From assembly GCF_001422445.1 (NCBI RefSeq), contig NZ_LMNA01000002.1, forward strand, positions 62,001-126,000: 64,000 nt of DNA, read 5' to 3'. Below, piece by piece: positions 19,477 through 27,834 of the stretch. Below the pieces are notes generated by a model. It saw only the letters and a list, made by a program, of their open reading frames with translations. It was not told the origin of the DNA and did no database searches. The DNA is from Pseudorhodoferax sp. Leaf274 (GTDB lineage Bacteria > Pseudomonadota > Gammaproteobacteria > Burkholderiales > Burkholderiaceae_C). Position 1 is the first letter of the stretch. Each line of letters begins with the position of its first letter. Made by a program: the position numbers and the translations under genes.

Positions 19477-21414
19477 ATGAAGTTCCCCAAGGGCAGACCG
19501 CCCGCCGCCAGCCGACTGCGGCACCGGCCCCGGCACGCGCCGACCCCGGAAATCCCCGACGTGGCCTACCACCTGGCGCGCTTCAAGACGCGCGTGCTGG
19601 TGGCCGGCGCCACCGTGCTGTGCGCCTTCGGGCTGCTGGCCGCGCGCCTCGTGCACCTGCAGGTCACGCGCCACGACGACCTGGCCGCCCAGGCCGAAGG
19701 CAACCGCACGGCCGTCGTGCCCGTGGTGCCCGAGCGCGGCCTGATCCTGGACCGCAACGGCGTGGTGCTGGCCTCCAACTACTCGGCCTACACGCTGGAG
19801 ATCACGCCCGCCAAGGCCGGCGATGTCGAGCAGACCATCGACCGCCTGGCGGACGTGGTGGAGATCACGCCGCGCGACCGCCGCCGCTTCAAGCGCCTGC
19901 GCGAGGACGCGCGCAACTTCGAATCGCTGCCGATCCGCAGCCGCCTCACCGACGAGGAGGTGGCCCGCTTCGCCGCCCAGCACTACCGCTTCCCGGGCGT
20001 GGAGATCAACGCGCGCCTGTTCCGGCGCTACCCCCTGGGCGAGACCGGCAGCCATGTGCTGGGCTACATCGGCCGCATCAACCAGCGCGAAAAGTCCGCC
20101 ATGGAGGACTGGGACGAGGACGAGCAGGCCAACTACCGCGGCACCGACCACATCGGCAAGCTGGGCATCGAGCAGAGCTACGAAAAGCAGCTGCACGGCC
20201 AGACCGGCGTGGACGTGCTGGAGACCGCCGCCAGCGGCCGCGCCGTCCGCGAACTCAGCAACCACCGGGCGACCTCGGGCCGCACGGTGATGCTGACGCT
20301 CGACATCGCGCTGCAAAAGCTCGTCGAGGACCTGTTCGGCGAGCGCCGCGGCGCGCTGGTGGCCATCGATCCGCGCAGCGGCGAGGTGCTGGCGATGGTG
20401 TCCAAGCCGACCTTCGACCCGAACGCCTTCGTCGAGGGCATCGACCTGGACAGCTGGCAGGAACTCAGCGAGTCCATCGACAAGCCGCTGCTGAACCGCG
20501 CCCTGCGCGGCACCTACCCGCCTGGCTCGACCTACAAGCCCTTCATGGCCCTGGCGGCGCTGCAGCAGGGCGTGCGCGGCCCGCGCGACGTGGTCAACGA
20601 CCCGGGCTACTTCAACTACGGCGGGCGCCGCTTCGGCAGCCCCGAGGGCAACCTGGGCGGCGTGGACATGCGTCGCGCGATCCAGCTCTCGTCCAACACC
20701 TACTTCTTCTCGCTGGCCGTGGACATGGGCGTGGACGCCATCCACGACTTCATGGCGCCGCTGGGCTTCGGCCAGGTGACGGGCGTCGACCTCCCGGGCG
20801 AGGTGCGCGGCGTGCTGCCCAGCACGGACTGGAAGCGCCAGGCCTACAAGCGGGCCGACCAGGGCCGCTGGTTCCCGGGCGAGACCGTATCGCTGGGCAT
20901 CGGCCAGGGCTACAACAACTTCACCATGCTGCAGCTGGCCGTGGCCGAGGCGACGCTGGCCTCGGGCGGCATCAAGCACCGGCCGCACCTGGTGCGCGCG
21001 CTGCAGGACCCGGCCAGCGGCCGGGTGGAACCGCTGCCGCAGCCGCCCGGCAAGGACCTGCACTTCGCGCCGCGCAACGTCGGTGTGGTGCGCGACGGCC
21101 TGGTCGCCGTGATCAAGGAAGGCACGGGCAAGCAGGTGTTCGCGGGCGCGGCCTACAGCGCGGCCGGCAAGACCGGCACGGCCCAGGCCGTGACGCTGCG
21201 CCAGGGCGCCAGGTACAACGCCCGCGTGATGGAGGAGCACCAGCGCGACCACTCCCTGTTCGCGGCCTTCGCACCCGTGCAGGACCCGCAGATCGCGCTG
21301 GCCGTCATCGTCGAAAACGCGGGCTGGGGCGCCGCGGCGGCGGCCCCCATCGCGCGGCGCGTGTTCGACTACTGGCTGGACCCGCACCGGGAAGGGCAGG
21401 CGGCGGAACACTGA
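19477..21414 (+). CDS. mrdA: Penicillin-binding protein 2 (elongasome transpeptidase)
   Basis: Class B penicillin-binding protein that cross-links peptidoglycan during rod elongation with RodA. The 645-residue protein has one N-terminal membrane helix (residues about 38-60), a dimerisation/pedestal region, and a transpeptidase domain with SXXK in PPGSTYKPF near residue 350, SSN in LSSNTYF near 407, and KTG in AGKTGTAQ near 567. The start at 19477 is the first ATG giving the usual short cytosolic tail. No rodA gene follows; putA begins 103 bases downstream, so the usual mreBCD-mrdAB linkage is broken or lies elsewhere. Confidence 0.93.
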   Translation: MKFPKGRPPAASRLRHRPRHAPTPEIPDVAYHLARFKTRVLVAGATVLCAFGLLAARLVHLQVTRHDDLAAQAEGNRTAVVPVVPERGLILDRNGVVLASNYSAYTLEITPAKAGDVEQTIDRLADVVEITPRDRRRFKRLREDARNFESLPIRSRLTDEEVARFAAQHYRFPGVEINARLFRRYPLGETGSHVLGYIGRINQREKSAMEDWDEDEQANYRGTDHIGKLGIEQSYEKQLHGQTGVDVLETAASGRAVRELSNHRATSGRTVMLTLDIALQKLVEDLFGERRGALVAIDPRSGEVLAMVSKPTFDPNAFVEGIDLDSWQELSESIDKPLLNRALRGTYPPGSTYKPFMALAALQQGVRGPRDVVNDPGYFNYGGRRFGSPEGNLGGVDMRRAIQLSSNTYFFSLAVDMGVDAIHDFMAPLGFGQVTGVDLPGEVRGVLPSTDWKRQAYKRADQGRWFPGETVSLGIGQGYNNFTMLQLAVAEATLASGGIKHRPHLVRALQDPASGRVEPLPQPPGKDLHFAPRNVGVVRDGLVAVIKEGTGKQVFAGAAYSAAGKTGTAQAVTLRQGARYNARVMEEHQRDHSLFAAFAPVQDPQIALAVIVENAGWGAAAAAPIARRVFDYWLDPHREGQAAEH

Positions 21415-21517
21415 GCCGGGATCCGCCGCCGATCCCGGTGCCCTCGAAAAAATTTCGAACAGGCACGTGGCACGGCCGCGCGCATGATGCAGGGCATTCC
21501 CCGGCCCGCCCTGCACC

Positions 21518-24500
21518 ATGGACGCCCATCCCGCCCCCCACCCTTCCCCAGGCACCGGCCGCCCGCCCCTGCGCGAGCAGATCACGGCGCACGACCGCAC
21601 CCCCGAGCCCGAGGCCGTGGCCTTCCTGCTGCCCCAGGCCCGGGCGGATGCCGCGACGCACGGGCGCGCCCAGGCGCTCGCGGTGCAGATCGCCCAGCGC
21701 CTGCGCGAGCGCAAGAACGCCGCGGGCCGGGCCGGGCTGGTGCAGGGCCTGCTGCAGGAATACGCGCTGTCCTCGCAGGAGGGCGTGGCGCTGATGTGCC
21801 TGGCCGAGGCGCTGCTGCGCATTCCCGACAAGGCCACGCGCGACGCGCTGATCCGCGACAAGATCGCCCGGGGCCAGTGGCGCGAGCATGCCGGCCGCAG
21901 CCCCTCGCTGTTCGTCAACGCCGCCACCTGGGGGCTGCTGCTGACGGGCAAGCTGGTGTCCACGCACAGCGAGGCCACGCTCTCCACGTTGCTGACGCGC
22001 CTGATCGGCAAGGGCGGCGAACCCATGATCCGCAAGGGCGTGGACATGGCCATGCGCATGATGGGAGAGCAGTTCGTCACCGGCGAGACCATCGCCCAGG
22101 CCTTGCGGCATGCGCGCGAGCTGGAGGCGCAGGGCTTTCGCTACTCCTACGACATGCTGGGCGAGGCCGCAATGACCGCGGCGGACGCCGACCGCTACCG
22201 CCAGGCCTACGAGGACGCGATCCACGCCATCGGCCAGGCCTCCGCCGGCCGCGGCGTCTACGCGGGCCCGGGCATCTCGATCAAGCTGTCGGCGCTGCAC
22301 CCGCGCTACAGCCGCGCGCAGCAGGCGCGGGTGATGGACGAGCTCTACCCCGTGGTGCGCAGCCTGGCGCTGCTGGCGCGGCGCTACGACATCGGCCTGA
22401 ACATCGACGCCGAGGAAGCCGACCGGCTGGAGCTGTCGCTGGACCTGCTGGAGCGGCTGTGCTTGGAGCCGGCGCTGGCGCAATGGCACGGCATCGGCTT
22501 CGTCGTCCAGGCCTACCAGAAGCGCTGCCCCTTCGTGGTCGACCACTGCATCGACCTGGCGCGCCGCAGCCACCACCGCATCATGGTGCGGCTGGTCAAG
22601 GGCGCCTACTGGGACAGCGAGATCAAGCGCGCCCAGGTGGACGGCCAGGCCGGCTATCCGGTCTACACGCGCAAGGTCTACACCGACCTGTCGTACCTGG
22701 CGTGCGCGCGCAAGCTGCTGGCGGCGCCGGCGCAGGTCTATCCGCAGTTCGCCACCCACAACGCGCACACCATGGCGGCGATCTACGAGATGGCCGACCC
22801 CGCCAGCTGGCAGCCGGGCCAGTACGAATTCCAGTGCCTGCACGGCATGGGCGAGCCGCTGTACGAACAGGTCGTCGGCCCCACGCAGGACGGCAAGCTG
22901 GGCCGGCCCTGCCGCATCTATGCGCCGGTCGGCACGCACGAGACGCTGCTGGCCTACCTGGTGCGCCGGCTGCTGGAGAACGGCGCGAACACCTCGTTCG
23001 TCAACCGCATCGCCGACCCGTCGATCGCCATCGCCGACCTGGTGGAAGACCCCGTCGCGGCCGTGAAACGCATGGCGCAGGCCGAGCAGGTGCTGGGCGC
23101 GCCGCACCCTGCGATCCCGCTGCCCGCGCAACTCTATGGCCGTGCACGCCGCAACTCGGACGGGTTGGACCTGTCCAACGAAGACCAGCTGCGCACGCTG
23201 GCCGACGCGCTGCACGACAGCGCCAGCCTGGACTGGACGGCCGAGCCCCTGCTGGCGCAGCCCGCGGACGACAGCGCCCAGGCCACTCCGGCAAGCGGCT
23301 GGGCCAGCGTCGCCAACCCCGCCGATGCGCGCGACGTGGTCGGCCGTGTGCGGCCGGCCAGCGCGCAGGACCTGCAGGACGCCCTGGCCGCGGCCCACGC
23401 CGTGGCACCGGCCTGGGCCGCCACGCCCGCGGCCACGCGCGCCGCGGCGCTGGAGCAGGCGGCCGACCGGCTGCAGCAGCGCCTGCCCGTGCTGCTGGGC
23501 CTGCTCGCGCGCGAGGCGGGCAAGACCTGCGCCAACGGCATCGCCGAGGTGCGCGAAGCCATCGACTTCCTGCGCTTCTATGCGGCGCAGGCGCGCACCG
23601 CCCTGGGCACGGCACCGCGGCAGCCGCTGGGCCCCGTGGCCTGCATCAGCCCCTGGAACTTCCCGCTGGCGATCTTCATGGGGCAGATCGCCGCGGCGCT
23701 GGCCGCCGGCAACCCCGTGCTGGCCAAGCCCGCGGAGCAGACGCCGCTGGTGGCGGCCGAGGGCGTGCGCATCCTGCGCGCGGCCGGCATTCCGGCGGCC
23801 GCCCTCCAGCTGCTGCCGGGCGACGGCGCCACGGTGGGCGCGCAGCTGGTGGCCGATGCCCGCGTGCAGGCCGTCATGTTCACGGGCTCCACGGACGTGG
23901 CGCGCCTGATCCAGAAGACGCTGGCCCAGCGCCTGGGCGCCGGCGGCGCGCCCGTGCCGCTGATCGCCGAGACGGGCGGGCAGAACGCCATGGTCGTCGA
24001 CTCGTCCGCGCTGGTGGAGCAGGTGGTGGCCGACGTGGTGGGCTCCGCGTTCGACAGCGCCGGCCAGCGCTGCTCCGCGCTGCGCGTGCTGTGCCTGCAG
24101 GACGACGTGGCCGACCGCGTGCTGCACATGCTGCAGGGCGCGATGGCCGAGCTCACGGTGGGCAACCCGGCCCTGCTCGAGACCGACGTGGGCCCCGTCA
24201 TCGACGCCGAGGCACGCGACGGCATCGAGGCGCACATCGCGGCGATGCAGGCCCGTGGCCGCACGGTGCACCGGCTGGGGCGCTTCTCGGCGGACGCGGT
24301 CGGCCGGGGCACCTTCGTGGTTCCGACGCTCGTCGCGCTGGAGCATATCGGCGAGCTGCAGCGCGAGGTCTTCGGCCCCGTGCTGCACGTCGTGCGCTTC
24401 GCGCGCCCCGCGCTGGGCACGCTGATGGCGCAGATCGCGGCCACGGGCTACGGCCTCACCATGGGCCTGCACACGCGCATCGACGAGACGATCCGCGAGG

Positions 24501-25294
24501 TGGCGCAGGACGCCCGCGTGGGCAACCTCTACGTCAACCGCAACATGGTCGGCGCGGTGGTGGGCGTGCAGCCCTTCGGCGGCGAAGGCCTCTCGGGCAC
24601 CGGGCCAAAGGCCGGCGGGCCGCTGTACCTGCACAGCCTGCTGGCCGCGGATGCCGGCACGGCGCTGCACGGCGCGGTGGCCAGCGCCCTGCCCGGCGCC
24701 ACACCGGCCGACAGCGCGGCCCCGCCACCGGCCGCGCATGCCTCGCTGCTGGCATGGCTCGGCGGCCGCGCGGGCGGAAGCTGGGAAGGCCCGCAGCTGC
24801 CGGCCCTGTGCGCGCGGCTGCCGCAGGCACTGGGCCCGCACCGCGCGTGGCTGCTGCCCGGGCCGACCGGCGAGCGCAACCTCTACGCCTGGCACCCGCG
24901 CGAGGCCGTGCTGTGCCTGGCCGCCACCGAAGACGCGCTGCTGCTGCAACTGGCCGCGGTGCTGGCGGCCGGCAGCCGGGCCATCTGGCCGCTGCGCGCC
25001 GACACCCAGGCCCTGCGCGCCAGCCTGCCGCGCGACGTGCAGGAGCACATCGCGCTGGCCAGCGACTGGTGCGCGCCCGGCGTGGAGTTCGACCTCGCGC
25101 TGTTCCAGGGCGATGGAGCCGCGCTGCGCGCCGCGGCCCAGCGCCTGGCCGCGCGCGACGGCGCCATCGTCAACCTGCGCCGGTTCTCGGCCGAAGATGG
25201 CGCCTTGCCGATGGAGGCGCTGCTGGTCGAGCGCGCGACCAGCACCAACACCGCCGCGGCGGGTGGCAATGCGAGCCTGATGACGATCGCGTGA
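21518..25294 (+). CDS. putA: Bifunctional proline dehydrogenase / P5C dehydrogenase PutA
   Basis: Oxidises proline to glutamate in two steps, with electrons to the quinone pool through FAD and then NAD. The 1258-residue protein has a PRODH barrel with RLVKGAYWDSEIKRAQ near residue 358 and a P5C dehydrogenase domain with ISPWNFPLAIF near 710, AETGGQNAMVV near 820 and catalytic Cys852 in AGQRCSALR. The N terminus lacks the ribbon-helix-helix DNA-binding domain of E. coli PutA (1320 residues), so it should not repress its own gene. It begins 103 bases after mrdA; a TCGAAA/TTTCGA inverted repeat sits in the gap at 21444-21458. Confidence 0.95.
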   Translation: MDAHPAPHPSPGTGRPPLREQITAHDRTPEPEAVAFLLPQARADAATHGRAQALAVQIAQRLRERKNAAGRAGLVQGLLQEYALSSQEGVALMCLAEALLRIPDKATRDALIRDKIARGQWREHAGRSPSLFVNAATWGLLLTGKLVSTHSEATLSTLLTRLIGKGGEPMIRKGVDMAMRMMGEQFVTGETIAQALRHARELEAQGFRYSYDMLGEAAMTAADADRYRQAYEDAIHAIGQASAGRGVYAGPGISIKLSALHPRYSRAQQARVMDELYPVVRSLALLARRYDIGLNIDAEEADRLELSLDLLERLCLEPALAQWHGIGFVVQAYQKRCPFVVDHCIDLARRSHHRIMVRLVKGAYWDSEIKRAQVDGQAGYPVYTRKVYTDLSYLACARKLLAAPAQVYPQFATHNAHTMAAIYEMADPASWQPGQYEFQCLHGMGEPLYEQVVGPTQDGKLGRPCRIYAPVGTHETLLAYLVRRLLENGANTSFVNRIADPSIAIADLVEDPVAAVKRMAQAEQVLGAPHPAIPLPAQLYGRARRNSDGLDLSNEDQLRTLADALHDSASLDWTAEPLLAQPADDSAQATPASGWASVANPADARDVVGRVRPASAQDLQDALAAAHAVAPAWAATPAATRAAALEQAADRLQQRLPVLLGLLAREAGKTCANGIAEVREAIDFLRFYAAQARTALGTAPRQPLGPVACISPWNFPLAIFMGQIAAALAAGNPVLAKPAEQTPLVAAEGVRILRAAGIPAAALQLLPGDGATVGAQLVADARVQAVMFTGSTDVARLIQKTLAQRLGAGGAPVPLIAETGGQNAMVVDSSALVEQVVADVVGSAFDSAGQRCSALRVLCLQDDVADRVLHMLQGAMAELTVGNPALLETDVGPVIDAEARDGIEAHIAAMQARGRTVHRLGRFSADAVGRGTFVVPTLVALEHIGELQREVFGPVLHVVRFARPALGTLMAQIAATGYGLTMGLHTRIDETIREVAQDARVGNLYVNRNMVGAVVGVQPFGGEGLSGTGPKAGGPLYLHSLLAADAGTALHGAVASALPGATPADSAAPPPAAHASLLAWLGGRAGGSWEGPQLPALCARLPQALGPHRAWLLPGPTGERNLYAWHPREAVLCLAATEDALLLQLAAVLAAGSRAIWPLRADTQALRASLPRDVQEHIALASDWCAPGVEFDLALFQGDGAALRAAAQRLAARDGAIVNLRRFSAEDGALPMEALLVERATSTNTAAAGGNASLMTIA

Positions 25295-25307
25295 GCCTGC
25301 CGTGCCG

Positions 25308-25556
25308 TCACGCCACCGCGTCGTGGACGCGCGGTGCGACATAGGGCGACTCCACCACCCTGTCCATGGTGCAGAGCAGCCCGGCCCCCAGCATCGACTC
25401 GTACTGGTCGCGCGTGACGGGCATGCGGAACAGGGCGGCCGTGCCTTCGACATGGTCGGCGCGCAGCCATTCGAGGCAGCCCTTGCCCAGCCGGTAGCGG
25501 TGCGCGCCCTCGGGAACGTAGATGCTCAGTTCATGCAACTTGTCTCGGACGTTCAT
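25308..25556 (-). CDS. Hypothetical protein, 82 residues
   Basis: I do not recognise this gene. The 82-residue product is soluble, begins MNVRDKLHELSIYVPEG, and contains LGKGCLEWLRADHVEG and a C-terminal RVVESPYVAPRVHDAVA. It has no signal or membrane segment. GGGAGA at a suitable distance supports the ATG at 25556; the frame stays open further upstream without a ribosome site. It converges with putA (13-base gap) and is followed upstream by a 354-base non-coding stretch. Confidence 0.65.
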   Translation of the reverse strand: MNVRDKLHELSIYVPEGAHRYRLGKGCLEWLRADHVEGTAALFRMPVTRDQYESMLGAGLLCTMDRVVESPYVAPRVHDAVA

Positions 25557-25910
25557 GGCGATCTCCCGACGAGGGTTGAGCAGCAGTCTGGGTTGGCGCA
25601 AGCGCCGCCTGTGTCGGACGGCAGCCCGTCTTGTTGCGGCGGGCCAGGGCAGGAATTTGGCGCCCGGGTTTCGCTCCGGGCGAGCGGGAGAGATCTGTTC
25701 TCCTACAGCCACGCGACCGGTGGGACAGGAAGCAGTCACGCCTGGGGCCAGCATAGGGGAGTCTTGTGACAGTTGCGGCCAAGCCCCCAGGCGCCGCGGG
25801 TGGTTGCCGCTGGCCGATGGTTCTCGTTACGTTTGCAACCGGCGGGTTGCGTTGCCACAAAGTGTCAGCACAATGCCGGCGCCTCCTGCACGAACAGGTG
25901 CAAGCACGCC
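25557..25910. other. 354-base intergenic stretch with several hairpins
   Basis: No convincing gene lies here, between the reverse 82-residue gene and the forward ABC permease gene. It holds a seven-pair hairpin (CGCCCGG 25661-25667 with CCGGGCG 25676-25682), a second one right after it (GGAGA 25687-25691 with TCTCC 25699-25703), and a six-pair hairpin GCAACC/GGTTGC at 25835-25850 about 60 bases before the permease start. It could be a structured 5' leader of the transporter or simply divergent promoters. I could not match it to a known riboswitch class. Confidence 0.5.
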
Positions 25911-27647
25911 ATGACTTCACCCCAACGCCGCGAATTCCTGCCCCGCCACACCGTGGACGCGCCGCCCAACCGCTGGGACTGGGCGCTGCTGCCCCTGGTG
26001 CTGGCTGGCGTGGTGCTGCTGGCCTATGGCGCGCAGCAGATGGCCCAGCCCTTCCACATGGGCGACGTGCTGCCGGTCTCGCTGGACCCGTGGCAGCTGC
26101 CCTACTACCTGCTGCGCACCACGCTGCGCATGGCCATCGCCATGGTCCTGGCGCTGCTCTTCAGCGCGGTGTTCGCGGTGCTGGCGGCCAAGTACCGGCT
26201 GGCCGAGCGCGTGCTGGTGCCGCTGCTGGACATGCTGCAGTCCATCCCCATCCTGGGCTTCCTGTCGATCACGGTGACGGGCTTCATCGCGCTGTTCCCG
26301 GGCAGCCTGCTGGGCGTGGAGTGCGCCGCCATCTTCGCCATCTTCACCTCGCAGGCCTGGAACATGGCCTTCAGCCTGTACCAGTCGCTGCGCACCGTGC
26401 CGGCCGAGCTGCAGGAGGCCGCGCGCGTGTTCCAGCTCTCGGGCTGGCAGCGCTTCTGGCGGCTGGAGCTGCCCTTCGCCATGCCCGGCCTGCTGTGGAA
26501 CATGATGATGTCCATGTCCGGCGGCTGGTTCTTCGTCGTGGCCTCCGAGGCCATCTCGGTGGCGCACCAGGACATCAAGCTGCCCGGCGTGGGCTCGTAC
26601 ATCGCGCTGGCCATCGAGGCGCGCGACCTGCCGGCCATCGGCTGGGCGATCGCCTGCATGCTGGTGGCGATCCTGCTGTACGACCAGCTGCTGTTCCGCC
26701 CGCTGGTGGCCTGGGCCGACAAGTTCCGCTTCGAGGAGAGCGGCGCCGATGCCGCCCCGCGCTCCTGGCTGCTGGACTGGCTGCACCGCGCGCGCGGCGT
26801 GCAAAGCGTGGCGGCCCGGTGCCGCCAGCTGCTGGCGCGCACGCTCACCTGGTTCCGGCGCAGCCACGACGGCACTTCGATCCGCGCCCGCCCGCGCGCG
26901 CCGTCGGCCCGCGTCGAACGCGTGTGGGACGCGGTGCTGGCGGCCGGCGTGCTGTTCGCCGTCGCCCGGCTCGTGCAGTTCGTGCACACCGAGGTCGGCT
27001 GGCACGAGGTGGCGCATGTGTTCGTGCTGGGCGGCTACACGCTGGCGCGCGTGCTGGTGCTGATCGTGCTGGCCGCGCTGGTGTGGGTGCCCATCGGCGT
27101 GTGGATCGGCATGAACCCGCGCTGGTCCGGGCGGCTGCAGGCGGTGGCGCAGTTCCTCGCGGCGTTCCCGGCCAATTTGTTCTTCCCGGTGGCGGTGGTG
27201 ATGGTGGTGCACTGGAAGCTGGACCCCGACATCTGGCTCTCGCCGCTCATGATCCTGGGCACGCAGTGGTACATCCTGTTCAACGTGGTCGCCGGGGCGT
27301 CCGGCATCCCGAACGAGCTGCGCCTGGCCGCGCAGAACCTCGGCCTGTCGGGCTGGCTGCGCTGGAAGCGCTTCCTGCTGCCCGCTGTGTTCCCGAGCTT
27401 CGTGACCGGCGCCATCACCGCCAGCGGCGGCTCGTGGAACGCCAGCATCGTGGCCGAGTACGTGACCTGGGGCGACACCACGCTGCAGGCCCAGGGCCTG
27501 GGCAGCTACATCGCGCAGATGACCGCCAGCGGCGACTTCCCGCGCATCGCGCTGGGCATCGCCACGATGGTGGTGTTCGTGATGGGCCTGAACCATTTCC
27601 TCTGGCGGCGCCTGTACCGCCTGGCCGAAGACCGGATGCATTTATGA
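25911..27647 (+). CDS. NitT/TauT-like ABC transporter, two fused permease domains
   Basis: A 578-residue inner-membrane protein made of two BPD_transp_1-type permease domains joined in one chain. The first spans about residues 20-265 with an EAA loop near LQEAARVFQLSGWQRFWRLE; the second spans about residues 340-565 with its EAA loop near LRLAAQNLGLSGWLRWKRF. A roughly 75-residue Arg-rich linker joins them. This layout matches a nitrate/sulfonate/bicarbonate-type family that uses an ATPase with a C-terminal AAA-associated domain, which is the next gene. The substrate is unknown, and no binding-protein gene lies beside it. The ribosome site is weak. Confidence 0.85.
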   Translation: MTSPQRREFLPRHTVDAPPNRWDWALLPLVLAGVVLLAYGAQQMAQPFHMGDVLPVSLDPWQLPYYLLRTTLRMAIAMVLALLFSAVFAVLAAKYRLAERVLVPLLDMLQSIPILGFLSITVTGFIALFPGSLLGVECAAIFAIFTSQAWNMAFSLYQSLRTVPAELQEAARVFQLSGWQRFWRLELPFAMPGLLWNMMMSMSGGWFFVVASEAISVAHQDIKLPGVGSYIALAIEARDLPAIGWAIACMLVAILLYDQLLFRPLVAWADKFRFEESGADAAPRSWLLDWLHRARGVQSVAARCRQLLARTLTWFRRSHDGTSIRARPRAPSARVERVWDAVLAAGVLFAVARLVQFVHTEVGWHEVAHVFVLGGYTLARVLVLIVLAALVWVPIGVWIGMNPRWSGRLQAVAQFLAAFPANLFFPVAVVMVVHWKLDPDIWLSPLMILGTQWYILFNVVAGASGIPNELRLAAQNLGLSGWLRWKRFLLPAVFPSFVTGAITASGGSWNASIVAEYVTWGDTTLQAQGLGSYIAQMTASGDFPRIALGIATMVVFVMGLNHFLWRRLYRLAEDRMHL

Positions 27648-27660
27648 GCCCACCCCGTTT

Positions 27661-27760
27661 GGATGTCTCACTGCGTGTAGACATCCCATCCCCCTCAAGG
27701 GGCGCCGCCAGCGGCCTGGCAGAGCCAGTTCCGCGGCGTCTGCTGGCATGGCCTGCTCCG
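27661..27760. repeat. GC-rich palindromic intergenic repeat
   Basis: Between the permease and its ATPase gene lies a perfect eight-pair hairpin (GGATGTCT 27661-27668 with AGACATCC 27679-27686), then CCCCTCAAGGGG (27691-27702) and a longer imperfect palindrome that starts GCCAGCGGCC and ends TGCTGGC. Elements with the CCCCTCAAGGGG core and GCCAGC/GCTGGC arms are common between Comamonadaceae genes, as I recall. It may stabilise or attenuate the permease-ATPase message. Confidence 0.55.
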
Positions 27761-27834
27761 CGGCCTCTCGGGCAGCGCCTTGCCATGTGGCTTTGTGCTG
27801 CGCGTGCGGCGCAGCGCGCAATGGAACACCCGAC

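Noticed and set aside
21305..25453. A 1382-codon open frame antisense to putA
   Set aside because: It is a GC-rich shadow of the putA coding frame: His/Arg/Gln/Gly-rich, without recognisable domains, while putA has all family motifs.
25557..25910. A named riboswitch (glycine, guanidine, manganese, cobalamin, TPP, fluoride) before the fused permease
   Set aside because: None of the conserved core elements I know for these classes is present, although hairpins are. Left as an unexplained leader.
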